Counted from the stretch's first letter, positions 1-8,146 are shown. The stretch: DNA of 64,000 nt from Dialister histaminiformans (GCF_900103425.1 NZ_FMXA01000006.1:43224-107223), one strand, 5' to 3'. Notes: generated by a model not told the origin, from the sequence alone. Numbers and translations are program-made.

Positions 1-202
1 CAAGCGCGGCGGTAAGCATCTGGAATCCCTCACACTGTTTGACCTCTATCAGGGCAAGCAGGTTCCGGAAGGATACAAGAGCATGGCTTATTCCCTCGCA
101 TTCCGCGCTCCGGACCGCACATTGACTGACTCCGATGTGGATACATGGATTAAGAAGATTGTGGATGATCTGGAAAAGAACGGCTGCAAACTGAGAGAAT
201 GA
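1..202 (+). CDS. pheT: Phenylalanyl-tRNA synthetase beta subunit, C-terminal end (partial)
   Basis: The window opens inside a reading frame whose last 66 residues can be read to a TGA at 200-202. The text has the look of the FDX-ACB (anticodon-binding) domain that ends bacterial PheT: a [16 protein letters not shown] stretch, then [13 protein letters not shown], and a final helix with [16 protein letters not shown]. In the family this domain contacts tRNA-Phe in the alpha2-beta2 synthetase. Upstream parts lie outside the window. A strong terminator follows 48 bases after the stop. Confidence 0.9.
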   Translation, partial: KRGGKHLESLTLFDLYQGKQVPEGYKSMAYSLAFRAPDRTLTDSDVDTWIKKIVDDLEKNGCKLRE

Positions 203-250
203 TTACAGATTCTGTGATCTAATACTATATATTCATCTACAGGTTTAAAG

Positions 251-293
251 GGAATGTGAAATAATGAGAAATCATTTTTCACATTCCTTTTTT
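251..293 (+). terminator. Rho-independent terminator of pheT
   Basis: An 11-bp perfect stem (251-261 with 277-287) is followed by six T residues. It sits just after the pheT stop and is the natural end of that transcript. Confidence 0.85.
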
Positions 294-470
294 ACGTGTC
301 AATCAGCCGGTTTATGGAAATGGAGATTGCTGTACTATGAGACAGAAAGGTCTTATGTTATGTAGTGAATTTTGGAATGTTTATAAGGTAGTTGGGAATG
401 GACAGAACAAGGAAGAATGTTATGGAGATGGGCATTGAAAAGAATCGTTCAGCCTGTCTGAAATAAATAC
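294..470. other. Intergenic stretch without recognisable gene
   Basis: Between the pheT terminator and the next hairpin I see no reading frame with a ribosome-binding site and no structured RNA that I recognise. Confidence 0.5.
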
Positions 471-526
471 AAAAGGGCAGGAAGCAAAGAATCAATTTTG
501 TCTGATTCTTTGCTTCCTGCCCTTTT
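471..526 (-). terminator. Long perfect hairpin, terminator of the SpeD-like gene
   Basis: A perfect 24-bp stem (471-494 with 503-526) and an 8-base loop. Read on the minus strand it ends in TTTT followed by a T-rich stretch and lies about 60 bases beyond the SpeD-like stop codon, so it most likely terminates that gene. The run of A on the other arm would also let it act on the plus strand. Confidence 0.75.
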
Positions 527-586
527 GGGTGAATGATACTGAGGAAATGCGTACGCAGTATCATTCGAGGTGATGTTCGTTTTGCC

Positions 587-1063
587 TTATATATTCTGTT
601 TTCGAATGGTGGAAACAAATTTCTTTCTTGCCTGGTTAATCTGTCTGCCCATATTTTTGACTTTACGGATGGTTGTAGTTTTGGATTTGGTCGTAGGCTT
701 CATATCCGGGTGGGCGTCTATGTTGCCCCGGCGGACAGAGGTGGCTCTTATTTTTTCAGCCTTCAGGGTTTTACGGGTAATACGTATAGCCTGATTAGGA
801 TTGATTCCGGAAGTGAAGGTATAAACGTCAGCGGCTACATAATTAAGCCCTGGATAGGCATCGATGCAGATATGGGCATGATCACCAAAACCGGTGATAA
901 TAATTTCATCATCGTTGCTAAATTCCTGGATATGATTCATTGGGGTATGAATGGTTTTAGCCACTTCATGGATGATAGAAATTAATGCGTCTCTGGAGTT
1001 TACCTGATTTTTGTTGCAGCCATAACAATCCAGTAAAATGTGTCTACCTACATAATTACTCAT
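587..1063 (-). CDS. SpeD-like protein (S-adenosylmethionine decarboxylase fold) lacking the pyruvoyl-forming serine
   Basis: The first ~115 of 158 residues follow the bacterial AdoMet decarboxylase proenzyme: GRHILLDCYGC at the start, NYVAADVYTF in the middle and a KAEKIRATSVRRG end. In active SpeD a Glu-Ser pair in the ESHxxIHTWPE motif is cleaved to make the pyruvoyl cofactor. Here the aligned text is DHAHICIDAYPG, so the serine is Ala63, the motif's second histidine is Asp68, and the catalytic cysteine position near 83 is Phe. It should not self-process or decarboxylate. Residues ~116-158 form an extra basic tail with about a dozen Lys/Arg, suggesting a nucleic-acid or membrane contact (inference). 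The start ATG has AAGGA 8 bases upstream. Single gene, with no spermidine synthase nearby. Function unknown. Confidence 0.75.
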   Translation of the reverse strand: MSNYVGRHILLDCYGCNKNQVNSRDALISIIHEVAKTIHTPMNHIQEFSNDDEIIITGFGDHAHICIDAYPGLNYVAADVYTFTSGINPNQAIRITRKTLKAEKIRATSVRRGNIDAHPDMKPTTKSKTTTIRKVKNMGRQINQARKKFVSTIRKQNI

Positions 1064-1264
1064 AAAGTCAGTCCTTCATATGCCTTTGTATAATTCACGG
1101 AAACATCTGATTTTAACAGATATAAAAATAATATTCACACAATGTATATTATATCAAAAAGTGGTTAGAAAATAAAAGTAATGCATGGTTCGCATAAAGG
1201 GCAGGGAAAAAACGCCGCTATCTTAATTTATTCCGGTATTATCGAAGAATTTCTGATTTTTTCA
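1064..1264. other. AT-rich divergent intergenic region
   Basis: This region lies between the reverse-strand SpeD-like gene and the rplU promoter. It is AT-rich and must contain the promoter of the SpeD-like gene, but I could not pick a convincing -35/-10 pair. No reading frame is supported. Confidence 0.4.
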
Positions 1265-1293
1265 TTGACAGAACAGGGGTTAGTAGATATAAT
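1265..1293 (+). promoter_or_regulatory. Promoter of the rplU operon
   Basis: TTGACA (1265-1270), 17-base spacer and TATAAT (1288-1293): a consensus vegetative sigma-A promoter, as expected for a ribosomal protein operon. Confidence 0.85.
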
Positions 1294-1304
1294 AATAAAG
1301 TCAT

Positions 1305-1396
1305 CGTACAGAAGTGCTGTGACGCAACCGCACAAGAAAGGCCCGTAAACTCTTTAAAGAGTGCCCGAATTGGCGAGTATAGTATAAGGAGGTGCA
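1305..1396 (+). ncRNA. Ribosomal protein L21 leader (candidate)
   Basis: About 100 bases of leader between a consensus promoter and rplU contain short inverted repeats, including an ACTCTTT/AAAGAGT hairpin near 1350 and GGCCCG/CGAATTGGC segments. Firmicutes carry an autoregulatory L21 leader at exactly this place. I assign it by position and leader length plus this structure, not by a covariance search. Confidence 0.5.
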
Positions 1397-1399
1397 CAT

Positions 1400-1708
1400 A
1401 TGTACGCTATTATCAAAACTGGCGGAAAGCAGTATTGTGTAGAAGAAGGCAAGAAGATTTCCGTAGAAAAGATTGACGCTCAGGTAGGAGAAGAAGTTTG
1501 CTTCGACGAAGTTCTTCTGGTTTCCGGAGACGAAACAAAGGTAGGCCAGCCAACTGTTGCAGGAGCTAAGGTTACCGCTAAGGTAGTTGAACACGGCAAG
1601 GGCAGCAAGATCCGTATTTTCAAGTACAAGGCTAAGTCCAACTATCGTCGTCGTCAGGGTCATCGTCAGCCATACACCATGGTTGAAATCGAAAAGATTG
1701 AAGGCTAA
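1400..1708 (+). CDS. rplU: 50S ribosomal protein L21
   Basis: 102 residues, the normal length of bL21. It starts [17 protein letters not shown] and carries the conserved C-terminal [19 protein letters not shown] segment that binds 23S rRNA. GGAGG precedes the ATG. The stop codon overlaps the ATG of the following protease gene (TAATG), so the two are translationally coupled. First gene of the rplU-prp-rpmA operon found in Firmicutes and related phyla. Confidence 0.97.
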   Translation: MYAIIKTGGKQYCVEEGKKISVEKIDAQVGEEVCFDEVLLVSGDETKVGQPTVAGAKVTAKVVEHGKGSKIRIFKYKAKSNYRRRQGHRQPYTMVEIEKIEG

Positions 1709-2034
1709 TGATTACAGTAGAGACTTGGCGTAAGCAGGGAGGACATATATGCAGGTTCCGTATATCGGGACACGCAGATGCGGAGGATTCCCAGCTTGGC
1801 TATGATATTGTCTGTGCGTCTGTGTCAGCTATCAGCCTGACATGCGCCTTCGGACTGCAGGATGTATTACATGTAAAAGGCAGATATGACAGCCGAAGCG
1901 GATATCTGCTGGTGGACATTGGAGACAATGCCGACAGGTATACAGAAGCGGTTATACAGACAATGCTTGCAGGTCTTAGTAAAGTTCAACAACAATTTCC
2001 AGAACGGATTAAAATGAAAAACCTTAGGAGGTGA
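1708..2034 (+). CDS. prp: Ribosomal-processing cysteine protease Prp (YsxB family)
   Basis: 108 residues. Prp removes the N-terminal extension of ribosomal protein L27 before the ribosome can use it. The catalytic pair is visible: His22 in SGHAD and Cys36 in DIVCASVS. The gene lies between rplU and its substrate gene rpmA, overlapping rplU by one base and reaching into the ribosome-binding site region of rpmA. This order and coupling are standard for organisms whose L27 has the cleavable extension. Confidence 0.93.
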   Translation: MITVETWRKQGGHICRFRISGHADAEDSQLGYDIVCASVSAISLTCAFGLQDVLHVKGRYDSRSGYLLVDIGDNADRYTEAVIQTMLAGLSKVQQQFPERIKMKNLRR

Positions 2035-2039
2035 ATTTC

Positions 2040-2324
2040 ATGTTACAGTTTGATCTCCAGTTATTCGCCCATAAGAAGGGGGTTTCCAGCACTAAGAACG
2101 GCCGTGATTCCCGTTCCCAGCGTCTCGGAACCAAGATGCATGATGGTCAGATTGCTAAGTGTGGCAATATTCTCGTTCGTCAGAGAGGCACACACATTCA
2201 TCCAGGCCTGAATGTAGGTATCGGCAAGGATGACACTCTGTTCGCTCTCGCAGACGGCAAAGTTCACTATGAACGTCTGGGAAGAGACAAGAAACAGGTA
2301 AGCGTTTACCCAGTAGCTGAATAA
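2040..2324 (+). CDS. rpmA: 50S ribosomal protein L27 with Prp-cleavable N-terminal extension
   Basis: I start the gene at the ATG at 2040, because AGGAGG (2026-2031) lies 8 bases upstream; an in-frame GTG at 2031 sits inside that site. The product begins [14 protein letters not shown]. Family knowledge places Prp cleavage after the LQLFA motif, exposing the HKKG end that reaches the peptidyl-transferase centre. 94 residues, typical of bL27. Last gene of the operon, followed at once by a terminator. Confidence 0.95.
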   Translation: MLQFDLQLFAHKKGVSSTKNGRDSRSQRLGTKMHDGQIAKCGNILVRQRGTHIHPGLNVGIGKDDTLFALADGKVHYERLGRDKKQVSVYPVAE

Positions 2325-2335
2325 GCAGAAGATGA

Positions 2336-2365
2336 GGATTGTGGAATTCCACAATCCTTTTTTTT
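2336..2365 (+). terminator. Terminator of rplU-prp-rpmA
   Basis: A 9-bp perfect stem (2336-2344 with 2349-2357), AATT loop and eight T residues. Confidence 0.92.
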
Positions 2366-2470
2366 GTTGCCTGGAAAAGGGGATACAGGTCTGGGATGTA
2401 TTTCATGAGTCTATAGACAGAGGAATGGGACATTCTTCACAGTGAACGCCTGCCTGGAATATAAGAAATA

Positions 2471-2506
2471 AAAATATCCCCCATTCAGACAAATGGGGGA
2501 TATTTT
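2471..2506 (-). terminator. Terminator of citC, probably bidirectional
   Basis: A 15-bp perfect stem (2471-2485 with 2492-2506) with a 6-base loop. On the minus strand it ends in TTTT and more T-rich sequence, 18 bases after the citC stop; the arms are A/T at their outer ends, so it may work on both strands. Confidence 0.8.
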
Positions 2507-2523
2507 CTATCGATGGTTATAAC

Positions 2524-3639
2524 TTACTTCTTAGCCTTCTTAGCTTCTGCTTCTACTTTCTTAGAGGCAGCTTCTTTTTCCGCCTTTTCCTTAGCCTGTA
2601 ATTCCTTAATCTTATATTCCAGTTTGATTCTTTCAATTACACGCTTGCCTTCTTCGCTGGAGAAATAGGTGAGGGTTGTCTTTGGAACCATGCGGCGGAT
2701 GGTTTCCATATCGTTGTCTGCCAGTGCTTTACGTACAGCGGAAGCGCTGATGACCTGATCGCCCTTCTGTACACGCGGTACGACCTTGAAGTCAATGCCG
2801 TTGTTGCTGAAAACACGACGCATAGCTTCGTTGTAAGCCAGTGTGGTCTTGTCAGACGGTTCTTCACCAACAAAGCGGACAGAAATATTAAGAGCCGGTG
2901 CAATTCTGGTTGCGAAAATGGTGGCATCCAGTGTAGTCTGCGCGCTTAATTCTTCCGTACCCTTGATAAAGTAGGTTGGGAAAGTAGCGTTGGAAATAAT
3001 ATAATCACCGCCGCTTACTACCTGTACTCCGCGCATATCCTTAACGCCCTGCTTAATCAGGGTAAAACGGTCAGCAAACGGGAATACGGAACGGTCTTCC
3101 TGTACCGCAAAAATGATGACTTCATCGCAGTTATTGAGCGCATATTCCACCAGGGAACGATGTCCCAGGGTGAACGGATTGCAGTTCATAACGATGGCGC
3201 CGCGGTTCTTGCCTTCGCCGGAGCCAAGGAGGGAACGGATACGTGTCAGATAATCTTCCAGCGTATCCTGACCGCTTTCCAGAAGTGCCGCATACGGTTC
3301 AGCTACCGCTACGCATTTGAAGCCCATATGTTCGAATACCGGAACATTCTGAGGCTTGGTAAAAATCTGATTGCCTACAATACCACGTCTCATGGATTCG
3401 GATTTCAGATTGCGGATGATACGGTGGGTGAGTCCCTTGTGCTGGAAGGATTCCTTAATAGCGATATCACGCATAACCCGTCCGCCAAGGGAACCAGTAC
3501 CTACCAGTTCACCATCGGAAAAAAGACCCATAGTGTATTCGATATTTCCTGTAAAGGTAAGGCCAAAGCCGTTCAGAAATTCAACCACTTTTGCTTTTTC
3601 AGCTGGATCTGTTAAATAAATTTCGCGTTCGTAAATCAT
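2524..3639 (-). CDS. citC: [Citrate (pro-3S)-lyase] ligase-like protein (CitC) with lysine-rich tail
   Basis: 371 residues with the CitC architecture: an N-terminal GNAT-like domain (about 1-115, with FQHKGLTHRIIR) followed by a nucleotidyltransferase-like domain (NPFTLGHRSLVEY at 154-166 and QVISASAVRKAL near 295-306). CitC acetylates the prosthetic group of citrate lyase's acyl carrier subunit using acetate and ATP. No citrate lyase subunit genes (citD, citE, citF) lie in the window. Residues from about 343 to the end are a Lys/Glu/Ala-rich helix that ordinary CitC does not need. The ATG follows AGGAG. Domain assignment is firm; the substrate in this organism is not shown. Confidence 0.85.
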   Translation of the reverse strand: MIYEREIYLTDPAEKAKVVEFLNGFGLTFTGNIEYTMGLFSDGELVGTGSLGGRVMRDIAIKESFQHKGLTHRIIRNLKSESMRRGIVGNQIFTKPQNVPVFEHMGFKCVAVAEPYAALLESGQDTLEDYLTRIRSLLGSGEGKNRGAIVMNCNPFTLGHRSLVEYALNNCDEVIIFAVQEDRSVFPFADRFTLIKQGVKDMRGVQVVSGGDYIISNATFPTYFIKGTEELSAQTTLDATIFATRIAPALNISVRFVGEEPSDKTTLAYNEAMRRVFSNNGIDFKVVPRVQKGDQVISASAVRKALADNDMETIRRMVPKTTLTYFSSEEGKRVIERIKLEYKIKELQAKEKAEKEAASKKVEAEAKKAKK

Positions 3640-3702
3640 GTGTTTTCTCCTGATATGAAAAATGAAATTAAAACACCTGATGAAAAAAACTGATGCCTTT
3701 CC

Positions 3703-3731
3703 ATTATATCACAAATGAACGGCAGGCCAAA
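3703..3731 (-). promoter_or_regulatory. Putative citC promoter
   Basis: On the minus strand a perfect TATAAT (3703-3708) lies 17 bases from a weak -35, TTTGGC (3726-3731). Confidence 0.5.
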
Positions 3732-3910
3732 GAAGGGGTCGGGTTCAGCCATGAGAAAAAAGACAGTTCCTGAGAAGGCTGGCATCTGCCAGACATGGTT
3801 TAGAACAGTCATGTTCCCGGTTTTCCGCAGATGGGATAATACGGTCTTGTTGTATATGTGGATCAGGGATTTCCATGGGGAAGGATTCATCTCAGATTCT
3901 GCAGGAGAGA

Positions 3911-3962
3911 AAAAAAGAAAACGGGCTATGAGAAATGAATGCTCATTTCTCATAGCCCGTTT
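3911..3962 (-). terminator. Terminator of putP
   Basis: A 20-bp perfect stem (3919-3938 with 3943-3962) with a 4-base loop. On the minus strand it is followed by a T-rich tail, about 40 bases after the putP stop. Confidence 0.88.
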
Positions 3963-3998
3963 ATGGTTGTCCGTGGGCGATTTTATTAAATTTATAAG

Positions 3999-5480
3999 TT
4001 ATAAGCGAGAAACCATTTCATCAAATTTATTCTGAATATCCATATCCGGAGCCTTGTCCAGGAGACTGACCACGATGATGGAAAGGGCAGAAAGCAGGAA
4101 TCCTGGAACCAGTTCATACAGGCCGAGCCACTGGAACTGTCTCCAGATTAACACGGTGATTCCACCAACAAGAACGCCGGCATAGGCACCGTGGAGGGTC
4201 ATCCGTTTCCAGTACAGGGATAACAAGATGGCCGGGCCGAAGCAGGCACCGAATCCTGCCCAGGCATAGGATACAATCTGGAAAATATAGCTGTTAGGAT
4301 CAGAGGCAAGGAAAATAGCAATGAGGGCTACCATCAGCACAGTGATACGGCTTACCAGAAGGAGTTCTTTCTGAGAGGCTCCTTTATGGATGAACGGCTG
4401 ATACAGATCCTTGGCTACTGCGGACGCGGTAACCAGAAGCTGAGAGGACGCGGTACTCATGATGGCTGCGAGAATGGCTGACCAGATAATACCGGTAAAG
4501 AATGGTGTGGACAGCTGCTGTGACATGATGATAAATACACGTTCTGCATTTGCATTTTCCAGTGGTGTTGTAAGGAAAGCCTTTCCTATAATGCCCATAG
4601 CAATGGCAGCCATAAGGGAAATGATTACCCATACCATGGCAATTCGAGTTGATTTCTTAAGATCATCTGGATTGCCAATGGCCATGAAACGAACCAGAAT
4701 GTGCGGCTGGCCAAAATATCCAAGGCCCCAGCCGGCACAGGAAAGGAACAGGATCAGATTGGCCATTCCGGAGGAAGAGGGGGGAAGAAGGGAGAAGAAA
4801 TCAGAGCCTTCTTTTGCCAGTGCATGCCATGTAGGAGTGGGGCCACCCAGAGCAAAGGTGGCAGCAACCGGTACATAAAGCACAGTGAAGAACATCATCG
4901 TTCCCTGCACAAAGTCGGTAAGAGCTACTGCACCAAATCCGCCAAGGAATGTATAAAATACCACAACAAATGTACCGATAAGCAATGCGGTAGTATATGG
5001 AATATTAAATATGGTATTGAAGAGTTTACCTGCGGCAACAAATCCGGACGATGTATAGATAATGAAGAATATCATAATGAATATGGCGCAGATAAAGCGC
5101 AGGATATTTTTCTTATCTTTAAAACGGTTGGACAGGTAATCCGGAATGGTCAGGCTGTTATCTGCAATTTCCGTATATGTACGAAGACGTTTAGCGGTCA
5201 GTACCCAGTTGGCCCAGGTCCCCAGAATTAATCCGGACGCTGTCCAGAAAGCGGACAGACCGTGAAGATAAGCATACCCTGGAAGTCCCATCAGCATCCA
5301 TCCGCTCATGTCGGAAGCTTCTGCGCTTAACGAGGTGAGCCACGGTCCAAGACTGCGGTCCCCGAGAATATACTGCGATAAACTTTTCTGTTTGCGGGAA
5401 TAGTAGAGGCCAATTCCAATCATGACGGCCAGATAGAGCACAAAGGCCCATAGAATCCCTGGTTCTCCATTAAAATTCAT
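3999..5480 (-). CDS. putP: Sodium/proline symporter PutP (SSS family)
   Basis: 493 residues, matching PutP length, with about 12-13 hydrophobic segments. The sodium-site motif SAEASDMSGWMLMGLPG (52-68) and a later STASSQLLVTAS segment around residue 340 correspond to the residues known to bind Na+ in Escherichia coli PutP. NSLTIPDYLSNRF is also typical. It imports proline driven by Na+. Single gene with its own promoter and terminator, and no putA beside it. Closely related SSS members transport other solutes, so the exact substrate is inferred. Confidence 0.88.
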   Translation of the reverse strand: MNFNGEPGILWAFVLYLAVMIGIGLYYSRKQKSLSQYILGDRSLGPWLTSLSAEASDMSGWMLMGLPGYAYLHGLSAFWTASGLILGTWANWVLTAKRLRTYTEIADNSLTIPDYLSNRFKDKKNILRFICAIFIMIFFIIYTSSGFVAAGKLFNTIFNIPYTTALLIGTFVVVFYTFLGGFGAVALTDFVQGTMMFFTVLYVPVAATFALGGPTPTWHALAKEGSDFFSLLPPSSSGMANLILFLSCAGWGLGYFGQPHILVRFMAIGNPDDLKKSTRIAMVWVIISLMAAIAMGIIGKAFLTTPLENANAERVFIIMSQQLSTPFFTGIIWSAILAAIMSTASSQLLVTASAVAKDLYQPFIHKGASQKELLLVSRITVLMVALIAIFLASDPNSYIFQIVSYAWAGFGACFGPAILLSLYWKRMTLHGAYAGVLVGGITVLIWRQFQWLGLYELVPGFLLSALSIIVVSLLDKAPDMDIQNKFDEMVSRL

Positions 5481-5529
5481 ATCTTTTCACCTTTTTTTAA
5501 AACTTGAGCCTGAAAGGCACTATTTATTA

Positions 5530-5558
5530 ATAATACGTGTATTTTTCCACATTGTAAA
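5530..5558 (-). promoter_or_regulatory. Promoter of putP
   Basis: Minus strand TTTACA (5553-5558), 17-base spacer, TATTAT (5530-5535), about 50 bases before the putP start. Confidence 0.65.
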
Positions 5559-5587
5559 GCGCAGATATAGAAAAAGCTGACATTGGC

Positions 5588-6745
5588 TTATAAAATGACC
5601 GGTGAATGGTAGTAATTCATTCCGGCCTGGCGGAATCCTTCCTCCTCCTGACAGAAAGAAAAGATATCTTCTGCCAGGCACTCCTGAAGGAGCGCGGTTC
5701 GTATATCGGGAGAAAGGGTCCGCTCGGCTCTGGCTTCACTGACAATAATGGGAATCCGAGGATCCTTTAATAAACAGCCTGCCCCTTTTTTCATGGCCAG
5801 CAGGCGGAGAAAGGCCGGCTGATGCATAGATGCGTAGGGGGACGGACCCTGACCCTGGGACAGCAGCAGTGCCGCGCCGATGCGTTTAAGCCGGCGGTAA
5901 GGATATCTTCTGTTTTTTATCTTCAGAAGGGCATTTTCATAATTTCCGGATTTCATGCATGAGAACCAGCGGTGTTCCAGACCTTCGGAAAACAGACCGC
6001 TGTCACTGAGAGCTTTCAGGGGAAGGAAGCGGCTGCGGAGAAGGCAGGCTTCTTCATATCGCTTATAGTCTGTGTAATGCCTGGAAGCCAGCAGGCATTT
6101 CACATCCTGCTGAACAAAATCAGGAAGATACTCCATGAAATGACCGGAAAGCAGCTGCTCCCTTATGGCGGTAGCGGAGACCGTCCCTTCCGTCTTTCTG
6201 GGAATGGCAATAATCTGAATGGGAAGCTTGTGCCGGATAATGGCTGAGGCATAGCGGAAGCCCAGCAGGTTATTGGGGAGCATTAGCTTTTCAGCCAGCT
6301 TTGGAAAACGGGAACGCATAGTGGCGGTCATAGCCTGTCCGTAAGGCAGTCTCTGTTTCAGAAAGGAGTGAAGTACTGACAGGTATTCATCACTGGCAGC
6401 CCATCGGGCCGCTTCCTGCAGTTCCTGGACCGTTGCGGATTCTGTGCCAAAGGCAATATGCGTGCAGTGCAGGGTATGAAGATGGAGCACTGCCGATTCG
6501 GCAAAACGATCCGCGCTCTGAAGGGCAGCGGTGCCCGGCAGTTCGAGTACGGCATCGACTCCGGCCTGTACAGCCCAGGAAGCGCGTGCCCACTTATCAA
6601 AAAGTGCAGGCTCACCGCGCTGTACAAAAGGGCCGCTCATTACGGCCAGCAGACGGGCATCCGGATATTCCCTCTTTAAATGTTCTACCATGTAAGCGTG
6701 ACCCAGATGAAAAGGGTTCCACTCTGCGGTTATTCCTATAATCAT
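5588..6745 (-). CDS. tmcAL: tRNA(Met) cytidine acetate ligase TmcAL
   Basis: 385 residues. The N-terminus MIIGITAEWNPFHLGHAYMV carries the HIGH-like NPFHxGH motif (10-16) of the YlbM/DUF795 nucleotidyltransferase-like family. GPFVQRGEPALFDKWARA and a later TVSATAIREQL segment are also family hallmarks. TmcAL activates acetate with ATP and makes N4-acetylcytidine at position 34 of elongator tRNA-Met. Members run about 385-420 residues, so this looks complete. Reverse-strand single gene with no clear terminator. Confidence 0.9.
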   Translation of the reverse strand: MIIGITAEWNPFHLGHAYMVEHLKREYPDARLLAVMSGPFVQRGEPALFDKWARASWAVQAGVDAVLELPGTAALQSADRFAESAVLHLHTLHCTHIAFGTESATVQELQEAARWAASDEYLSVLHSFLKQRLPYGQAMTATMRSRFPKLAEKLMLPNNLLGFRYASAIIRHKLPIQIIAIPRKTEGTVSATAIREQLLSGHFMEYLPDFVQQDVKCLLASRHYTDYKRYEEACLLRSRFLPLKALSDSGLFSEGLEHRWFSCMKSGNYENALLKIKNRRYPYRRLKRIGAALLLSQGQGPSPYASMHQPAFLRLLAMKKGAGCLLKDPRIPIIVSEARAERTLSPDIRTALLQECLAEDIFSFCQEEEGFRQAGMNYYHSPVIL

Positions 6746-6858
6746 ATGATTCTCCCTGTGAATTACTGTATATTTCTTTATATTATCATACCCGGCGTAA
6801 GATTCTCATGAAAAGACATGGCGGCAGCGGGAAACAGACGATAGGAGTGGTGGTTCTG

Positions 6859-6867
6859 TGATAAAAT
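6859..6867 (+). promoter_or_regulatory. Putative extended -10 promoter
   Basis: TG-A-TAAAAT, an extended -10 without a good -35, about 40 bases before the start of the small membrane protein gene at 6908. Confidence 0.4.
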
Positions 6868-6907
6868 AGAGACGAAGGTGAATCGTACACGGGATGAGGT
6901 GGTAACT

Positions 6908-7384
6908 ATGGATTTCTATAAACAGGAAATATATGGAAATATACTGTATACTGCCTATCGTACCAGGTCCCTTGTGGTATCAGTTTCTCTTCTGTATTCA
7001 CTCTTTGGTGTGGCAGCTATTCTTTATTTTGCAGATAAAGGGTATGCAGCCATTATTGCCGGGGTGATTATTGTGGGGTTTTCTCTTTGGCGCATTAATG
7101 CTGTCCATCAGCCGGTTATGTTGGTTACGGAAAAGGCACTGCTGGTTGCCGTTCCCTTCTGGGAGATGCCGCTGGAAAAAGGAGCATGGGCGTATTGGAT
7201 TCATCCATCCTATCTGCCGGTTTCCTATAAGAAGATAATAGGATTTTCTGATGACTGGAAAATCCTGTATATAGGCACACAGCAGGAAGGAGGGATGGCT
7301 CAGATTTCTATTGAAGGGACGTATATTCCTGTATCGGATAAGAAGAAAATCATAGCATATATTGAAAGGAAACAAAAAGAATAG
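6908..7384 (+). CDS. Hypothetical membrane protein with two transmembrane segments
   Basis: I choose the ATG at 6908 because GAGGTGG lies 5 bases upstream; a GTG 30 bases earlier has no such site. The 158-residue product has a short cytoplasmic start, two adjacent hydrophobic segments (about 22-43 and 46-61), then a soluble domain with beta-like, PH-domain-like rhythm ending in a Lys-rich helix. This layout resembles YcxB/PH-type small membrane proteins, but I recognise no specific family. It stands between tmcAL (opposite strand) and the broken nitroreductase. Confidence 0.6.
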   Translation: MDFYKQEIYGNILYTAYRTRSLVVSVSLLYSLFGVAAILYFADKGYAAIIAGVIIVGFSLWRINAVHQPVMLVTEKALLVAVPFWEMPLEKGAWAYWIHPSYLPVSYKKIIGFSDDWKILYIGTQQEGGMAQISIEGTYIPVSDKKKIIAYIERKQKE

Positions 7385-7411
7385 TGGTTAAGTGTAGAAA
7401 GGATGAACTGT

Positions 7412-7933
7412 ATGGATTTTTAAAAGGTATTGTCTCTTCGTCAGGCGGTACGCGCCTATACGGATGAACCGGTAAGTGAAGAACAGCTGAAGGCAATTCT
7501 CAACGCAGCCTATCGTGCGCCGGTGGGGATGCACAATTTTGCGGGATATCATCTGACGGTAATAACCCGTCCGGAGCTGCTTGCTCTTATGGTGGATACA
7601 GCCAGAAAGGTCACAGGAAAAGATAATAATCCGCTGTATGGGGCACCTGCTTTTATCCTTGTGAGCGCCACAAAGGATGCCATTCAGAAGATTGTCGGTC
7701 AGGATGCAGGTTGCATTATGGAAAATATGCATCTGAAGGCGGCGGATCTGCACCTTGGTGCTGTGTATATCTTCGGTATGGTTAATGCCATTAAGGGAGA
7801 AAAGGAATGGCAGAAGATGGCGGAATTACCGGAAGGGGCTGTGCCAATCTGCGGACTGGCTGTTGGTCATGCGGCAGAACCTCTGGAAGAACGTCAGATT
7901 CAGCCGGTGTTTGCGACTAACTTTGTGAAATAA
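7412..7933 (+). pseudogene. Nitroreductase-family protein with in-frame stop at codon 4
   Basis: The natural start is the ATG at 7412 with AAAGGA 8 bases upstream, but the frame reads ATG GAT TTT TAA AAG GTA TTG, so codon 4 is a stop where relatives commonly have Leu (one base from TTA). Beyond it the frame is open to 7933 and reads as a small FMN nitroreductase: LRQAVRAYTDEPVSEEQLKAIL, AAYRAPVGMHNFAGYH, NPLYGAPAFILVSA and a late GLAVGH. Re-initiation at TTG 7430 would keep the whole domain (167 residues), but the AAAAGG before it is only two bases away. Either a nonsense mutation, a weakly expressed gene or a read error. Confidence 0.7.
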
Positions 7934-7952
7934 TCCCTGGGATGGGAACTGA

Positions 7953-7999
7953 GAACCTGTTTTACTGATGGAAAACCTGAGGTTAAACAGGTTTTCACT
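7953..7999 (+). terminator. Weak terminator-like hairpin after the nitroreductase
   Basis: An AACCTGTTT(A)/(T)AAACAGGTT stem with a long loop is followed by TTTTCACTTTTTAAG. Plausible, but the loop is large. Confidence 0.4.
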
Positions 8000-8146
8000 T
8001 TTTAAGTTGGTTAAAAAGATACCGGTCACAGCCTTTTTCTGCAGAATAGCTGCAATGAAATTTGCTTTTGATAATATGGTTGTGCTACCATGAGCGTGAT
8101 TAACCGGGAGCATTTACAGGCTCTCTGTAACAGAGGGGTGAATACA

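Larger units (their letters stand above)
3640..3998. other. Intergenic region upstream of citC
   Basis: 359 bases holding the citC promoter and the putP terminator. Short frames open on both strands here, but they overlap each other and the hairpin, lack good ribosome-binding sites and resemble no protein I know. I see no gene. Confidence 0.5.

Noticed and set aside
3636..4035. Frames of about 105 codons on both strands between citC and putP
   Set aside because: They overlap each other, the putP terminator and the citC promoter, have no convincing ribosome-binding site and resemble no family.
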